Shown piece by piece: positions 41,180 through 52,790 of a DNA stretch of 64,000 bases. The notes under the pieces were generated by a model that was not told where the DNA came from, did not search any database, and saw only the letters and a program-made list of their open reading frames with translations. This DNA is from Euglena gracilis (lineage: Eukaryota > Euglenida > Euglenophyceae > Euglenales), in assembly GCA_039621445.1 (NCBI GenBank), contig CP154957.1, forward strand, positions 38,038,654 through 38,102,653. Reading direction: 5' to 3'. The number at the start of each line of letters is the position of its first letter. Position 1 is the first letter of the stretch. The position numbers and the translations under genes were made by a program.

Positions 41180-41570
41180 ATATTAGTGTTAATATTGGTG
41201 TCAGTATTAGTATTTAGTATTTGTATTAGCATTAGCATTAGTATTTGTATTAGTATTAGTATCAGTATCAGTATCAGTATTAGTATTAGTATTAGTATTA
41301 GTATTAGTATTAGTATTAGTATTAGTATTAGTATTGGTATTAGTATTAGTATTAGTATTAGTATTAGTATTAGTATTCGTATTAGTATTAGTATTAGTAT
41401 TAGTATTAGTATTAGTATTAGCATTAGCATTAGTATTAGTGTTAGTGTTAGTATTAGTATTAGTATTAGTATTAGTATTAGTATCAGTATTAGTATCAGT
41501 ATTAGTATTAGTATTAGTATTAGTATTAGTATTAGTATTAGTATTAGTATTAGTATTAGTATTTGATACG
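41180..41570. repeat. AGTATT hexanucleotide array (left block)
   Basis: About 60 units of AGTATT with rare AGTATC, AGTGTT and AGCATT variants. Its Ile-Ser and Val-Leu frames are artefacts. Confidence 0.95.
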
Positions 41571-41571
41571 A

Positions 41572-42650
41572 AAACTGTGTCCAGAACGCCGGTTCGGGCG
41601 GCATTCTGGACACAGTTGTTGAAACCGTGGATTAGGGGCTCTGGCTTCACGCCCGAACCGGCGTTCAAGGAATCCAGGCCAATTTCGCCCTAAATACCCA
41701 TTTTTTGAACCTTTTTGAGCATTTTGGACCTCCTTTGGGCGAATGGCGATGTCGATTGGCCGATTGAAGTTTTCACAAATGTGATGCCATGTTACCCATC
41801 AATCGAAAGCTCTTCTCAAGGGCTTTTGACAGATGGCCACAGGATTCAGCAATAATGCACACAGCGCTTCTTTTCAGCAATCATGTATTCCAAAATTTGA
41901 CATCCTGATTTGTGAAATCCCACACCTCAGGTGCCATACGGCATATCAATCGAAAGCTCTCCCCATGAGCTTTCATTTGGTGCCCTTAGAACTCAGCCAC
42001 ACTGCATAGCGCTCTGAAAATTGCCGATCGCAATGTTCCGACCCTTTTCGCAAATTCCAAAATCCACTGTGCACCTGCTATGGGGGATTGGTACCCCCCC
42101 CCCCCCCTCCGAGGGGCTCGCCACGCTATTTACCGCCCCTCCCTCTTCCTAGCCGGACCCCCTCGCCACGCCACCCAACACATTTTTCATTCTGCAACCA
42201 TGGCACACCCCTCCCTCCCCCCCATCCGAGACCCCCTCGCCACGCCATTTTCCCGCCATCCCCCCCCCCCTATTCGGACCCCCTCGCCACGTCGTACCAA
42301 TCCCCCCATGTTGCCCATCGATAGCCCTTCTCGAGGGATTTCAGCAGATGGCCTTAGATTTCAGCCGTGCTGCATGGTATTCTATTTCAGAAATTCCCCA
42401 AATTTGACCAAATGGAAATTGTTGCACAAAATACCCCAATATCTGGCCAAATACCCCCCCGAAAACTGCTCAGATATGATTGATATGATTGCCACATGTC
42501 GAAAAACCATTTTGGACACTTTTTGGCACTTTTATTTTGGGTCCCTAGGACGCTGTCTTCCCGCCCGAACCGGCGCAAAAATTTATGCGCCGAACCGGCG
42601 TTCTGGACGCCGGTTCGGGCGTGAAGACAGAGCCCCAATACACGGTTTCA
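41572..42650 (+). mobile_element. family A, full copy inside the hexamer array
   Basis: AGTATT repeats stop at GATACGAAAACTGTGTCC and resume immediately after CACGGTTTCA. TIR TGAAACCGTG at 41620 and CACGGTTTCA at 42641. It provides the uninterrupted reference for the insertion sites in the copies at 17 and 30 kb, and itself carries a poly-C element at 42083. Confidence 0.85.
42083..42307. mobile_element. poly-C foldback with 3-bp target duplication ATG
   Basis: Left GGGGGATTGGTACCCCC, right CGTACCAATCCCCCC. ATG flanks both sides (42080–42082, 42308–42310) and the empty site is CTGATATGTTGCCCC at 30640. The interior is CTCGCCACGCCA units as at 10275–10503. Confidence 0.8.
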
Positions 42651-43314
<664 letters not shown>

Positions 43315-43315
43315 A

Positions 43316-43318
43316 CCA

Positions 43319-43356
<38 letters not shown>

Positions 43357-43372
43357 ATCATCGTCATCATCA
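43316..43372. repeat. (CGT/CAT)n tract
   Basis: CGTCGTCGTCGTCATCGTCG type. It borders the hexamer array. 43380–43890 has no supported gene. Confidence 0.9.
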
Positions 43373-43894
43373 TTATAATTAGAACAGAGTTCACAGACAA
43401 ACATCCGACGAAACCCCCTCGGTGACCTAAAGAAAATGGTCCTTCCCCCACAAAACAACTGACCCGTCCCCAGGGCGGCCAAAATCCTAGGGCTGATAAT
43501 CATTTTTTTGAGAATCGTCAGAAATACATCAGAAAATTTGCGTACGCCATGTTCAAATCGCATCTTGAGATTCTTTTTCTTGAAAAAAAACGTCAAAAAA
43601 TCCCAAAACACCAAAATAAACACCGTGCTTGTGTTTCATTATTTTTAGTGGCTTGATTAAAAATTATATATATTTAATAAATTCACAGGGACTTTTTCAC
43701 CATCTCCAGTGCCTCATGGCAGCGGGGGGGATTATGTGTTTTTGGGGTTTGTGTTTGGTCGTGCCAAACACAACGTGGGGGATCTTACTCTGGGAGGTCC
43801 TTTTCGTGTCCTTTGCTCATTTTTAATAACATAAAACATAAAAAGTATACTTTATAAATGGAAACAATATGCCCCCCCCCCCGGGCCAAATAGT

Positions 43895-44180
43895 TGTTCT
43901 GGGGGGGGGGTTGGTCCTGGGCTGGACCTGAGCTGGGCCAGGCTGGGCCGAAATCGGACAATTGCCCAAAAAAAAATGACTCGCAAAACACAGTTTTGGA
44001 AAAAAATCAGCATCTGACAACCCGAAAACGCCCAAATCGCCCCCAAAAACACCATTTCTGGCCATTTTTGAATCTAAGCACCTCTTGGAGTACATGGTGA
44101 AACCCAAATTTAATCAACCCCCAAATTTAAGCAACCTCCTGAGCGGATCGGCTGAACCCCAAATTTAAGCAACGGGAAGC
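43895..44180 (-). repeat. CATACATCTC-family fragment and AAATTTAAGCAACC words
   Basis: GGGCTGGACCTGAGCTGGGC, CAAAACACAGTTTTGGAAAA and CAGCATCTGACA match 40090–40250. The words CCAAATTTAAGCAACC follow. Confidence 0.6.
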
Positions 44181-44439
44181 GAGATTTGGGGGGGAGGGGT
44201 ATACCTTCCGGATTGATGAGACACACAACTCCCGCACCAGGCAGTTGTCACACTCTATTTCTGGAAGGGGTTCAGGACCCCGTGACAGGTGAACGTTTTT
44301 TTTGTCTCTGGTTTTGCGCCGGAGGTTGCACAATTTTGACAAGCGTCCACCCAAAAAGGACCCAGACGTGCCTTTTCAGCCCAGATTGGGGGGCGAAAAA
44401 AATCAAAAAATCATTCAGCGAGCTTCCATGGATGCGGCA

Positions 44440-45100
44440 CAATGGGGGGGGTGTCACCTGCCCTGCCGGGAGCGGGGGGGGGGGGGAAGGGTACCCCATA
44501 CCTCAGCAAAACAATGTTTCTTTGCGCAAATGTGCAAAGGAACATATTTTGTTCTTTTGCACGATTGAACAATTGCCAAAAGAATCACTTTAAACCAGCC
44601 AATAGCCTCAATGCCAGCCTGTTTGAGGCTGGAAAATCAATGTTGTGGAACTGTGGTATTGGCTGCAGCTGCCTAGTTGCGGAAATAACCACAGGTAAAA
44701 AAAACTCCACCAGCTAGCCCTGCTGTCAGATCCCCTCCTGGGGGGTCCACTAGGATTTCCACTGACCAAACTTGGACTAGCTGCAGTCGACCCCCCCCCC
44801 CCCGGTGGGGGGTACCGCGACCCTTAACAGAAGACTGCAAAATGCCCCCCCCCCCCAGCTCCCTGAAATCGACCGAAAACCTGTAAAAATCGCGCGCCAT
44901 GGGTCAGTCTTTTGCCTGGCCTTGGGCCGGGCAAAAGCCTGCCCCATGGCAGCCCCCACCTGCCACCTGGGCGCTGAGCTCTTATCTCTTTATGGGTCAG
45001 AGTGAAGCTGATCACGAGGGAACTCCACCCTTTTGACCTCGCCCCCCCTCTCGGGCCACCTCGGGAGAACCAAGGTTTCCGGTACCCCCCCCCCAGAACA
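44440..45100. repeat. intergenic poly-C/G blocks
   Basis: Poly-G at 44470 and C runs at 44790 and 44845 lie around otherwise complex sequence. No gene recognised on either strand. Confidence 0.4.
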
Positions 45101-45560
45101 TAAGAAACCCCTCGCAATAAGAATACCCCAAATATAAGAAACCCTTTGGCCGATTTTCTGTCGACACCCAAATATAAGAAACCCCCGAATATAAGAAACC
45201 CCTGGGCTGTTGGACGTTAATCCATATACAAGCAACCCCTCATTCATTTCCAGTCCAGACCTCTTGGAAAGCAAGAGGTCAGAAGCAAGTGCTTTTTGGG
45301 TGGAGCAGGAGCAACTTTTTCAAAAACTAACACAAAAATTCATGGAAGCACCAGATATGAAGAAAACCCTTCACACGGCGGTCACATGTCATTAATTACA
45401 CAAAGGAAGAATAAGTTCCATTTATGACAAACCCTTGGGACTTGCCGTCAACACCCAAATATAAGAAACCCCCAAATATAAGAAACCCTTTGGGCCGATC
45501 GGCCGACACCCAAATGTAAGAAACGGGTTTCTTATATTTGGAAGGGGGGGGTTTATGAAC
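45090..45560. repeat. AAATATAAGAAACCCC word array
   Basis: At least eight copies of CCAAATATAAGAAACCC at irregular spacing, one inverted (GGTTTCTTATATTTGG), interrupted by about 200 bp of other sequence. Confidence 0.65.
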
Positions 45561-45639
45561 CGACTCCCACCTCGCGAAGTTGTTTTCGAGGGAAGTATCC
45601 CCCGCAACCCCACAACCCCCCCCCCCCTGCAACCCAACC

Positions 45640-46860
45640 GGAGGCCTGGTTCGGAAATTTGAGAATCCATTTTCTTTATGGGTCGGAAATGCCTAATTTG
45701 GGTTCAAGATTTCTTGTGCTGCCAAATTTGGAAATATTGAGGGTGAAATAATTTTTTTGGGTTGTCAGAGCACTTTTCTGAAGGACGCAAAGAAAGTTGT
45801 CAAGAACAGCCGTTTTTTGGAAGTTTTCAGAATTCAATTTTTGGCAAATGTGCCTGAAACTGACCAAGCTATCCTCACATCCCAACCTTGGGCAGCCCAA
45901 AAGGGGTTATTCTTGGCAACTTTTTGGGGGGGGGATGCAAAAATGGTACCCTCTGTTCTGGGCCATAAAGGGCGGGAATAGCTCGTGGATGGGGGGCATG
46001 GTATTTATTCTTGGTTATTTCTTTGGCAGCAATAGAATTTAATGTTTGTGTGATGACGTGCTGAATGGTCATATCTCCTTTCAACTTTGATTCTGGTTTA
46101 TTGTCCTCGAAGGCATCCTGACCAGGGTTCAATGCAAGGATTGTGTCTTGCACCACGGATGAGTCACACCCCAATTGAGGGTGGTGCGGAACAACCGAGG
46201 GGGGGGGTCAAGTGGGGGGGACATCCCCCACCTGAACGGTGGCAGCCTGGCGCAAAGCACCGGGCGTAAAAAATTTACCCTCCCCAATCGACTGAAAAGG
46301 CCCTTTAGGGCACATTTTAGGGAACGTTTGTAAACAAAAAATGGAAAAAAAATTCGGCTCAAAATGCTGGAAAATTTTGACCTTTTGGGTGGAGTCCTGA
46401 GTACCGGAGCCGATGACCCCACCTACCCTTATATTGAACCCTGATCCTGACTATTCTGTTTTCCCTTGAGATTTTTTTGCAGGTATTCTCTTCTTTTCAT
46501 TTCTGTTGGTGGTGTTGGTTTTTTTCAGATTGTTTCAATGGTTCAGAATCCTACATAAATGTTTCAGCCTAATTCTGATTGGGTTCCATTGATTGGTTTC
46601 TTCGGTGTGAATGATCGCCTTTCCCCTTCCCTTGGGAAGTTTATTGGGAATATGCAGTGAAGATCCTTTATATGTTGCAGAATAATCATGTGAGCCTGCC
46701 AAAATGCTTGGGAGCGATGGAGGATGTCGGAAAATGCTCTCACACACATACAACATACCTCCAAATACCTTTAATACCTCTGAATGATATTGCGCAACTC
46801 TTTAAAAATCAATATCTTTTGAATTATACAATAAGACCCTGACAATTTGTTTTTAAATTG
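45640..46860. other. stretch without a supported gene
   Basis: Mixed A/T-rich sequence with a poly-G block at 45930. Short frames on both strands lack splice or domain support. Confidence 0.4.
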
Positions 46861-46869
46861 CTTTTCTAG

Positions 46870-47279
46870 AATTGATTATGGCTTTGAAAAATTCACGCAT
46901 AGACAGTCAACACAGGCGGCTACTCGCCAGATTGAGGGGGTTTGAATTCCTCCTACCTGAAAGGTGAGGGGGGGGATTCCAAACTTTTGGAAGTGGCTGG
47001 GAAAATGTCAATTTGGTTAATTTTCAAAAAAAATTGGTGCTGCACTGTTGCATCGCAGTTTCACTTGACGATACTGAAAATGAAAACACTAAAATTCTCA
47101 AGTTCCAATTTGTTGAATTTTTTTGGTTTTGTTTTTATGCGTCATTTTCATCTCCTGCCCAGATCGCAGTTCAGCGCACAATGTATTTTCGGTCTGGTCT
47201 GTTCAACAACATCGAATTTGCTTTGTGTGTTGCCAGTATTGTGGCATATGTGGAAGTGATTGGGCGGATGAATGTTCAG
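46870..47279 (+). CDS. two exons, second polycystin-like (S2–S3 region)
   Basis: Exon 46870–46963 has a good acceptor (TTGCTTTTCTAG) and donor (AAAG|GTGAGG) and reads MALKNSRIDSQHRRLLARLR. Exon 47163–47279 (acceptor CTCCTGCCCAG, donor CAG|GTGCAC) reads RTMYFRSGLFNNIEFALCVA to VAYVEVIGRMNVQ. By eye this resembles the start of the third transmembrane segment in polycystin (PKD2/TRPP) channels: YFRS, an N/E near the helix start, a hydrophobic run, then R and N-V. Exon 1 ends in phase 2 and exon 2 reads in phase 0, so another exon (47055–47110 reads DDTENENTKILKFQF) or a different acceptor is needed. Ion-channel identity is a hypothesis. Confidence 0.4.
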
Positions 47280-47668
47280 GTGCACCCTACCCAATCGTTG
47301 CCTGATTAAACCAAAGCGTCAAGCTGGAAAAACAACTCTTGGGTGTTTGCGGGAGGGGGTTCCCTCCAACTTTACAACTTTAGAGGTACAATTTTGGGAG
47401 GGGCACCGTGGGGGAGGAATGCTGGAATTTGGGGAATCTCAAACCCGTTAGGGGCTGCTCCATTATGATAAATTGTGCTTTGCAAACATAACTTTTTGAA
47501 AGTTTTCTGTTTGTACCACGTAGTGCATATGCAGGGATCGATACAACGAGGTTGGCCACGGCTTCAGGTTTGGGGTGTCCCTCTTTAACCGCAGGGACGT
47601 TGGGACCCTCACCCCTAACCTGCAAGGGTCCCGGACCCACCCAGACCCCTGGTCAGTTTTTCCTCCAG

Positions 47669-47768
47669 CACTTTGCTCCGTGACGAAAATTTCTGCACCC
47701 CCGAGACGTTCTTCTTCTGGTGCTGTCGCACTGAACGTGACTTGCTTCTCAAATTCCTTTCAAAATAA
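47669..47768 (+). CDS. candidate exon
   Basis: After a pyrimidine-rich acceptor (TTTTTCCTCCAG) the frame reads TLLRDENFCTPETFFFWCCR to a stop at 47767. About 10 bp on, DDLLLFAGAANPLTPETLEI shows a similar TPET motif, so the two could be duplicated exons. Not recognised. Confidence 0.3.
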
Positions 47769-48084
47769 ATAAAATAATACCAAAGACGACCTTCTCCTCT
47801 TTGCTGGTGCTGCAAACCCACTCACCCCCGAGACCCTGGAAATCTTTCTTTTTTCCCACTGGAAATTGCACTCCTTTTTTTTTTTTCAAACTGTTTGATT
47901 TTCTAAAAAAAACTGACATTTTTTTTTAAAAAAAACGGCTTTTGGCATAAGAAAAAGGTGTTCACCAGATACCTCAGCAGTCTGGCAAACACACAATTTT
48001 AAAAGGAGTTTTTTTTTTAAATCCAGTTTTGTTTTGCTGAAAGGAAAATTCGAAAATTCGAAAATAATGTTGCTTTTTGGGTTT

Positions 48085-48290
48085 TGGGAGGGGTTGAAAG
48101 ATGCTCATGTTTTCAAAGCTTTGTTTTTGCAGGTCATTTTAGGGGGGCAATTGTCCGATTTTACCAGCACAGCTGGGGTCCAGCACCCCCCCCCCGGGGG
48201 GGGCAAAATAGCAAACCAACCCAAATTTCTAGCCCTATCCCAGCAAGCCCCCCGGGGTTTTTAAAGAGATGTATGGATCCAGCCAGGGGC
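48085..48290 (+). repeat. CATACATCTC-family fragment
   Basis: GATGCTCATGTTTTCAAAGC, TTTTGCAGGTCATTTTAGG, a CAGCACCCCCC…GGGGGG foldback and AAAGAGATGTATGGATCC. It is the right two thirds of the MITE at 57829–58300. Confidence 0.6.
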
Positions 48291-48439
48291 TCCTGGGCGT
48301 CAACCAGCAGCCAGCCCAAATATTACCGGTCTCTGAGCTGGACCCAGAGTCGTCAAGCAATGCCTGCTCCCAACTCAAGAACCAGCAGGGTTGTTTTGCT
48401 TACCCTCTGCAGTCGTATGAGTGGGCTGACATCCTCATT

Positions 48440-48977
48440 ATTCATTAGCAGAGCTCACTTGCGGCTCTCCCTCTCTGCCCCCTCTTTCCGGTCGGGGGGG
48501 GGGGATCACCCCCTCCATGGCATGGGCCAACCGGAGCCCTGCCTCCAACCCTGCGGTACACTGCCCGGACCGGGCGCGTCCTCTTCTTCATGCGGCAGCA
48601 CTCTCGGCCAGCCTTTCCCTGCCAACCCACCTTGCCCCCTTCCTTTCCCCCGGCCCTGGTGTTGTGGCCTGGCCGGTGGGCTGGCAAGGAAGGCCTGCCC
48701 CCGCTACAGCATGTCCACCTTCGGGCTGACGCTGCACGGCGGGCACCTCAAGCGCAGCAGCGACTGCAGCGACCCGCCGAGGCCGCTGCCCTCGCCGCCG
48801 GCCGGCCCGGCGGACGCAGGCGCCTCCCCGCAGGGGACTCGTTCTGCCTGGAGGTGGAGGACAGCGCGGAGGGGCCCGGCAGCTTGGGAGACGTGCTGTA
48901 CACGCCGGACGCGAAGCGCAGGGATCAAGCCGGCGACCCGTTTGGCGGCGGCTTGTCAGACGGCGAAGGGGGGTAGT
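48440..48977 (+). CDS. GC-rich coding candidate
   Basis: Base composition switches to strongly GC-rich with codon-like third-position bias. One frame reads MSTFGLTLHGGHLKRSSDCS followed by a proline-rich stretch. From about 48833 the neighbouring frame reads GDSFCLEVEDSAEGPGSLGD and ends GGGLSDGEGG at a stop near 48975. CCGCAG at the change suggests a splice or frameshift. Similar GC-rich patches at 54.0, 54.6, 57.4, 58.8 and 62.9 kb may be exons of one long plus-strand gene. No domain recognised. Confidence 0.35.
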
Positions 48978-49079
48978 TGCGCCGGACTCCCCTTTGTGCT
49001 GGCCCAATGCCGATGGGCGACCCGCACCAATGGGGGAAGGATGGATAAGGTGAGGAAAGTGGAGCTACAAAGGCAGTTA

Positions 49080-50160
49080 CGTAAAGAGTTAGTTGAAGGG
49101 GGTGGACCAGGCTTCCTTTCGCTTTGGAACAACCCTCCCCTGGTGGGGTGGGGAGGGGTGGGTTGGTGGGTGGTTGGGTCTGGGGCCGAGCCCATGGGGG
49201 TCCCATGGCGGGAGGCCTGGGTATGTGTTTCTTGGAAAGCACTTTCAGCCCCCCAGGGGTCCTGTGCCACCCTGCGTAAAACCCGGGGGAGTGAAAACGT
49301 GAACAAAAAAGAAGCCTCGTGGACGGTTTGGTGATTTGTTCCCTCAAGTTACGTTGTCACCCTCCCCCATACCATGGTGTGTCCACCCTCCCTCTCCACC
49401 CCGGAGATAGTAACTCACTGATTTTTTTCTTGAGCGATTGGATGGTTTTTAGGCTCCACCCTCCCTCCCTGGGGTTGGGGGGGGGGGGAGGTTGGAGTCA
49501 CACCTTAGGGAGGTGCTTGGTCCTAAGTGGCCCATCCAGCGCCCAAGCAACAATTTTTTTTAAAAAATTGGCCAAAATATATTGGTTTTGTTCCAGTTTT
49601 TTTTTGATGGAGTGGCCAGAGTGCCTGATCCCCTCTGAGAGGTGGGGAGAGTGACTTACTGGTTCCAAAGGTTGTTGGAAAGCGGAAGGTGACCCCCCCC
49701 GGTGATCCCAATGGTTGGAAAGCATGGTGAGCACCCATTCTGACGAAGGAACAAATGCTTTGTGTCCAAGACGGTGCATACATTTTTGGACACAAATGAG
49801 TATAGATTTTTGGAAGACGGTATTTGTTTTTTTCGAAAACCTTATCGCCCATTTTTTGTTTGAGGAAGAGGCAATGTTTTACGGGGAATGCTGAAGCCTT
49901 TTTTCACTGTGAAGCTGGCTGCAATTTTAAATTCCAAAAATTTAAATTGTAATTTCTTAGCGTAGAAGGGGAGATCCCATCTTGAAAGTTCACCACACCC
50001 CATTGGATATTTGCTTGATCCTCTTGATCGTTTTCGAATATTCTTCTTTTTGCTTTCATATCCAGATCCAGCAGTTCCCCATTGCACTTGGAGCGATTTC
50101 TCCCTCATCTTACCCTGCCCCAGGGCAGCCACATGTACATACACATCACCTCTTGTCCGC
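49080..50160. other. stretch without a supported gene
   Basis: Short phrases (GAGTGACTTACTGG, CCCAATGGTTGG) relate to the MITE at 58331–58588. Frames lack support. Confidence 0.3.
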
Positions 50161-50164
50161 CAAA

Positions 50165-50250
50165 TGCATTGACCTTTTCTTCTTTGCGTCATTCATGTCT
50201 TCCAGATGAGCCTCTTCATCACGAATTCCAAGTGTTCTAATCTACACCCT
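50165..50250 (-). CDS. candidate exon
   Basis: A minus-strand acceptor (TTCGTATTTCAG) and donor (AAGAG|GTGATG) bound about 86 nt. One frame reads DEEAHLEDMNDAKKKRSMHL, helical and charged. Another frame is also open for part of the length, so the assignment is weak. Confidence 0.25.
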
Positions 50251-50406
50251 GAAATACGAACAATTATAGTTATTTGACCCCACCCCCGACTTTTGAGTTG
50301 GTGGAAAATCCAGTGGGGTCGTTATCACAAGAGGGGGTCGTTGTCAGAAGAGGTTGCAACCATACTATTGCTCAAGGTGTGTCCGACCTTAAGCACCTTG
50401 CTTAAG

Positions 50407-50407
<1 letters not shown>

Positions 50408-50438
<31 letters not shown>

Positions 50439-50444
50439 GTGTGG
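50408..50444. repeat. (GT)n microsatellite
   Basis: About 18 GT units. The flanks (50360–50400, CCATACTATTGCTCAAGG, TGTCCGACC) are the left end of the MITE family at 58331–58588. Confidence 0.9.
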
Positions 50445-51078
50445 CTGTTTTTCGGAGTGAATGACTGGTTTTTGGCTCCGAACCCCCCCAAATTACCCCC
50501 CCCCCCCAAATGACCCCAATTATTAGTATTTGTGACCCCGAGGGGGTTATAATTTTGGCACTTTTACAAGTTGGTAGGTGGATTCTGGAGTTTATGGATT
50601 ACACACAGCATTTCTTACACATTCAGCATTGAAAAGCTCTGATGACTTCAAAAAAGTTTGATGTGCAGGTTCCAACTGGGCTTTGGGCAGCTGTTCCCTC
50701 TCCTGAGGCGTGGTCCATCCCCCTCATAAACAACACTCAGCTTCATCATTTTGCCCTCACATTTCCAGAATGGGTCGGTAAATTTCTCATTTTTGGTCAT
50801 TCATAATACATTGATTATCAGAGGGGCATCGTTCTAAATGGCTTGAATTTTTTTCAAAATCCTTCTGCTTTATTTTAATGGGCACCATTCGGTGTTCAAC
50901 AAAAAGGAAATTGCAAGAGACAGCAACGAGAGCAACGTGTCCAAATAAAACGCTCCAAAACAAGGTCCCTCCCAAATACAAGACCCCCCAAATTTAAGCC
51001 CCCTACCAGCTTGAAGTGCTGGGGACGATGAAAACCTTCCCTAGAATAACGGGAAATTGCAATTGCAACCACAAAAAT

Positions 51079-51079
51079 G

Positions 51080-51113
<34 letters not shown>

Positions 51114-51126
51114 TATATATTATATT
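51079..51126. repeat. (TA)n microsatellite
   Basis: ATATATATATATATGTATAT run ending TTATATTATATTTG. Confidence 0.9.
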
Positions 51127-51135
51127 TGTATGTAT

Positions 51136-51185
51136 GGCAGGTGGGAAGTTCAATACCCCTGGGGGGGTATTAAACTTCCCACCGG
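51136..51185. mobile_element. short foldback AGGTGGGAAGTTCAATACC
   Basis: AGGTGGGAAGTTCAATACC and TATTAAACTTCCCACC around poly-G, a minimal version of the outer arms at 40631–40888. It sits next to a TA microsatellite as at 33.3 kb. Confidence 0.7.
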
Positions 51186-51512
51186 GTTGGCCACGGTACC
51201 CTGGGGTTAGTGAGGGCGTAGGGTTAGGGTTAGAACCGGCCGGCCTGGGGTTCAGCCGCGCGCGCGATGCGCATCCTTCCTGGTCCGCCTAATAATTACT
51301 GCCTGCCTGGCCGTCGGGCGAATCCTAACACACGTGCCCTTTCGGAGTCACCCCAAAGGCAAGGGCCAAAGCCCTTGTGGGGGCCGACCCTTCGGCGGGC
51401 TTTAGCTTTTCTTCCTCCCTGGCTGTCTGCTTCCTTGGGAATTGCACGGGTCCGAACCAGGGAGGATGCGCGTCACGTGCGCGCAGTCGAACCAGGTTTT
51501 TTTTTTTTTTAG

Positions 51513-52545
51513 TCGTGGGAAGCCCTTCGGTGAAGAAGGTGGCAGGGGAGGGGCTCCTGGGGGTAAGGTGGCTAGGGGGGTCCGGACCCCCCCCCCCCAA
51601 CCCAGATGTTGGTACCCCCCCAGATGTGGGGAGGGGAGGTCTGGCCCCCAGGCCAGAAGGCCGAACAGCCAGGGTGGGGGCCAGGGGGGGGGTCGACCCC
51701 CCCACCCCTTCATGGTGGGTGGGGGGGTCGACCCCCCCCACCACCTCTTCCCGTATTTCCGGGAGCACCAATTTTTGGACCCGAAAAAAAATTTTCGGCG
51801 CCTTCGGCGCCGGGTGTTTTTTTGACCCATTTTGGGACCCATATCGGGGGTCCCCCCGAAGACCACCCAAAACCCCATTTTTTCACACCTTCCAAAATTT
51901 CGACATTTTCTCAAAATGTTGATTTTGAGAGGTTTTTGAAGCAAAAAATGCCATTGAAAGTCCAAAAAAATTCAACGAGAAAAAATATCAGTACAATTAG
52001 ACTGTGCCAAAAATTTGTCCATTTTTTTTGAGCTTCGTTTTTTTTCACCCCCCTCCTAAAAAGTACCAGTTTTTTAGGACGGAAAAATTTGACATTTTTT
52101 GTGAAGAAAATGTGGTTTTCCATCAAAAAATCATGTGTTTTGGGTTCATTTTTCGAAAAAATTTTCAAAATTTTTTCTGGCCAAAATCCCCGTTTCCCCG
52201 AAATCGGTGAAAATGCTGTGGTGGGTGTGGGGGGGGGTCGACCCCCCCCCACCCACCTCCCGGGTGGGGGGTGGGTCCACCCCCCCCGCCACCAGGCCTT
52301 CCGTTCTACCCTGCTGGACCCCCCACCTCAGCAGGTTCCAAAAATAGCGTTCCAAAAATTTTCCGGCAGGTTCCAAAATTTTTCTTCCGGCGCCGCACTG
52401 GAAAATGAGCAAAAAATGTGCTTTTCCCTCACTTTTTGAGCATAAGGCCCATTTTTTTGACGTTTTGGTGATTTCCACATAAAAAGTGTTCAGCAATTTC
52501 AGAAAAGGGGGTCCGGACCCCCACCCCTCTCAAAGCTTCCCGTGC
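51513..52545. mobile_element. ~1-kb poly-C/G element with GGTCGACC foldbacks
   Basis: GTCCGGACCCCC occurs near both ends (51580; 52510) and weak outer inverted repeats GTGGGAAGC / GCTTCCCGTG bound it. Inside are a TTCGGCGCCTTCGGCGCC hairpin (51795), GGGGGTCGACCCCCC foldbacks (51695–51740, 52235–52285) and 400 bp of A/T-rich filler. A fragment (GAAAATGCTGTGGTGG…GTCGACC) recurs at 62750–62880. Confidence 0.5.
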
Positions 52546-52790
52546 CTGTCATGAGCAGGCACCCCATTCCACAAGACCCCCCCAGATTGGCAAAAAAAAG
52601 CCTGAATGGGACCTGGGCTTCGCTCTTTTGGTTGGCATTTGGTTGGTGTCAATTTTCAGGGGTGAGTTTGGGCAAGTGCTGTGTTGCTGTTCTTTTTCGG
52701 AGGTAAGGAGTTTTCATGGTCCCTCAGGGATTTCACTGGCAGCGTTTGCCCCACTCTTCGCTCCCTCCCTCTGCTCCCTCTCTCCCTGCA

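Noticed and set aside
48084-49334. 416-codon plus-strand frame considered as one long gene.
   Set aside because: It starts inside a MITE, is proline/glycine-rich where DNA is GC-rich, and the GC-rich core reads better with a frame change at about 48835.
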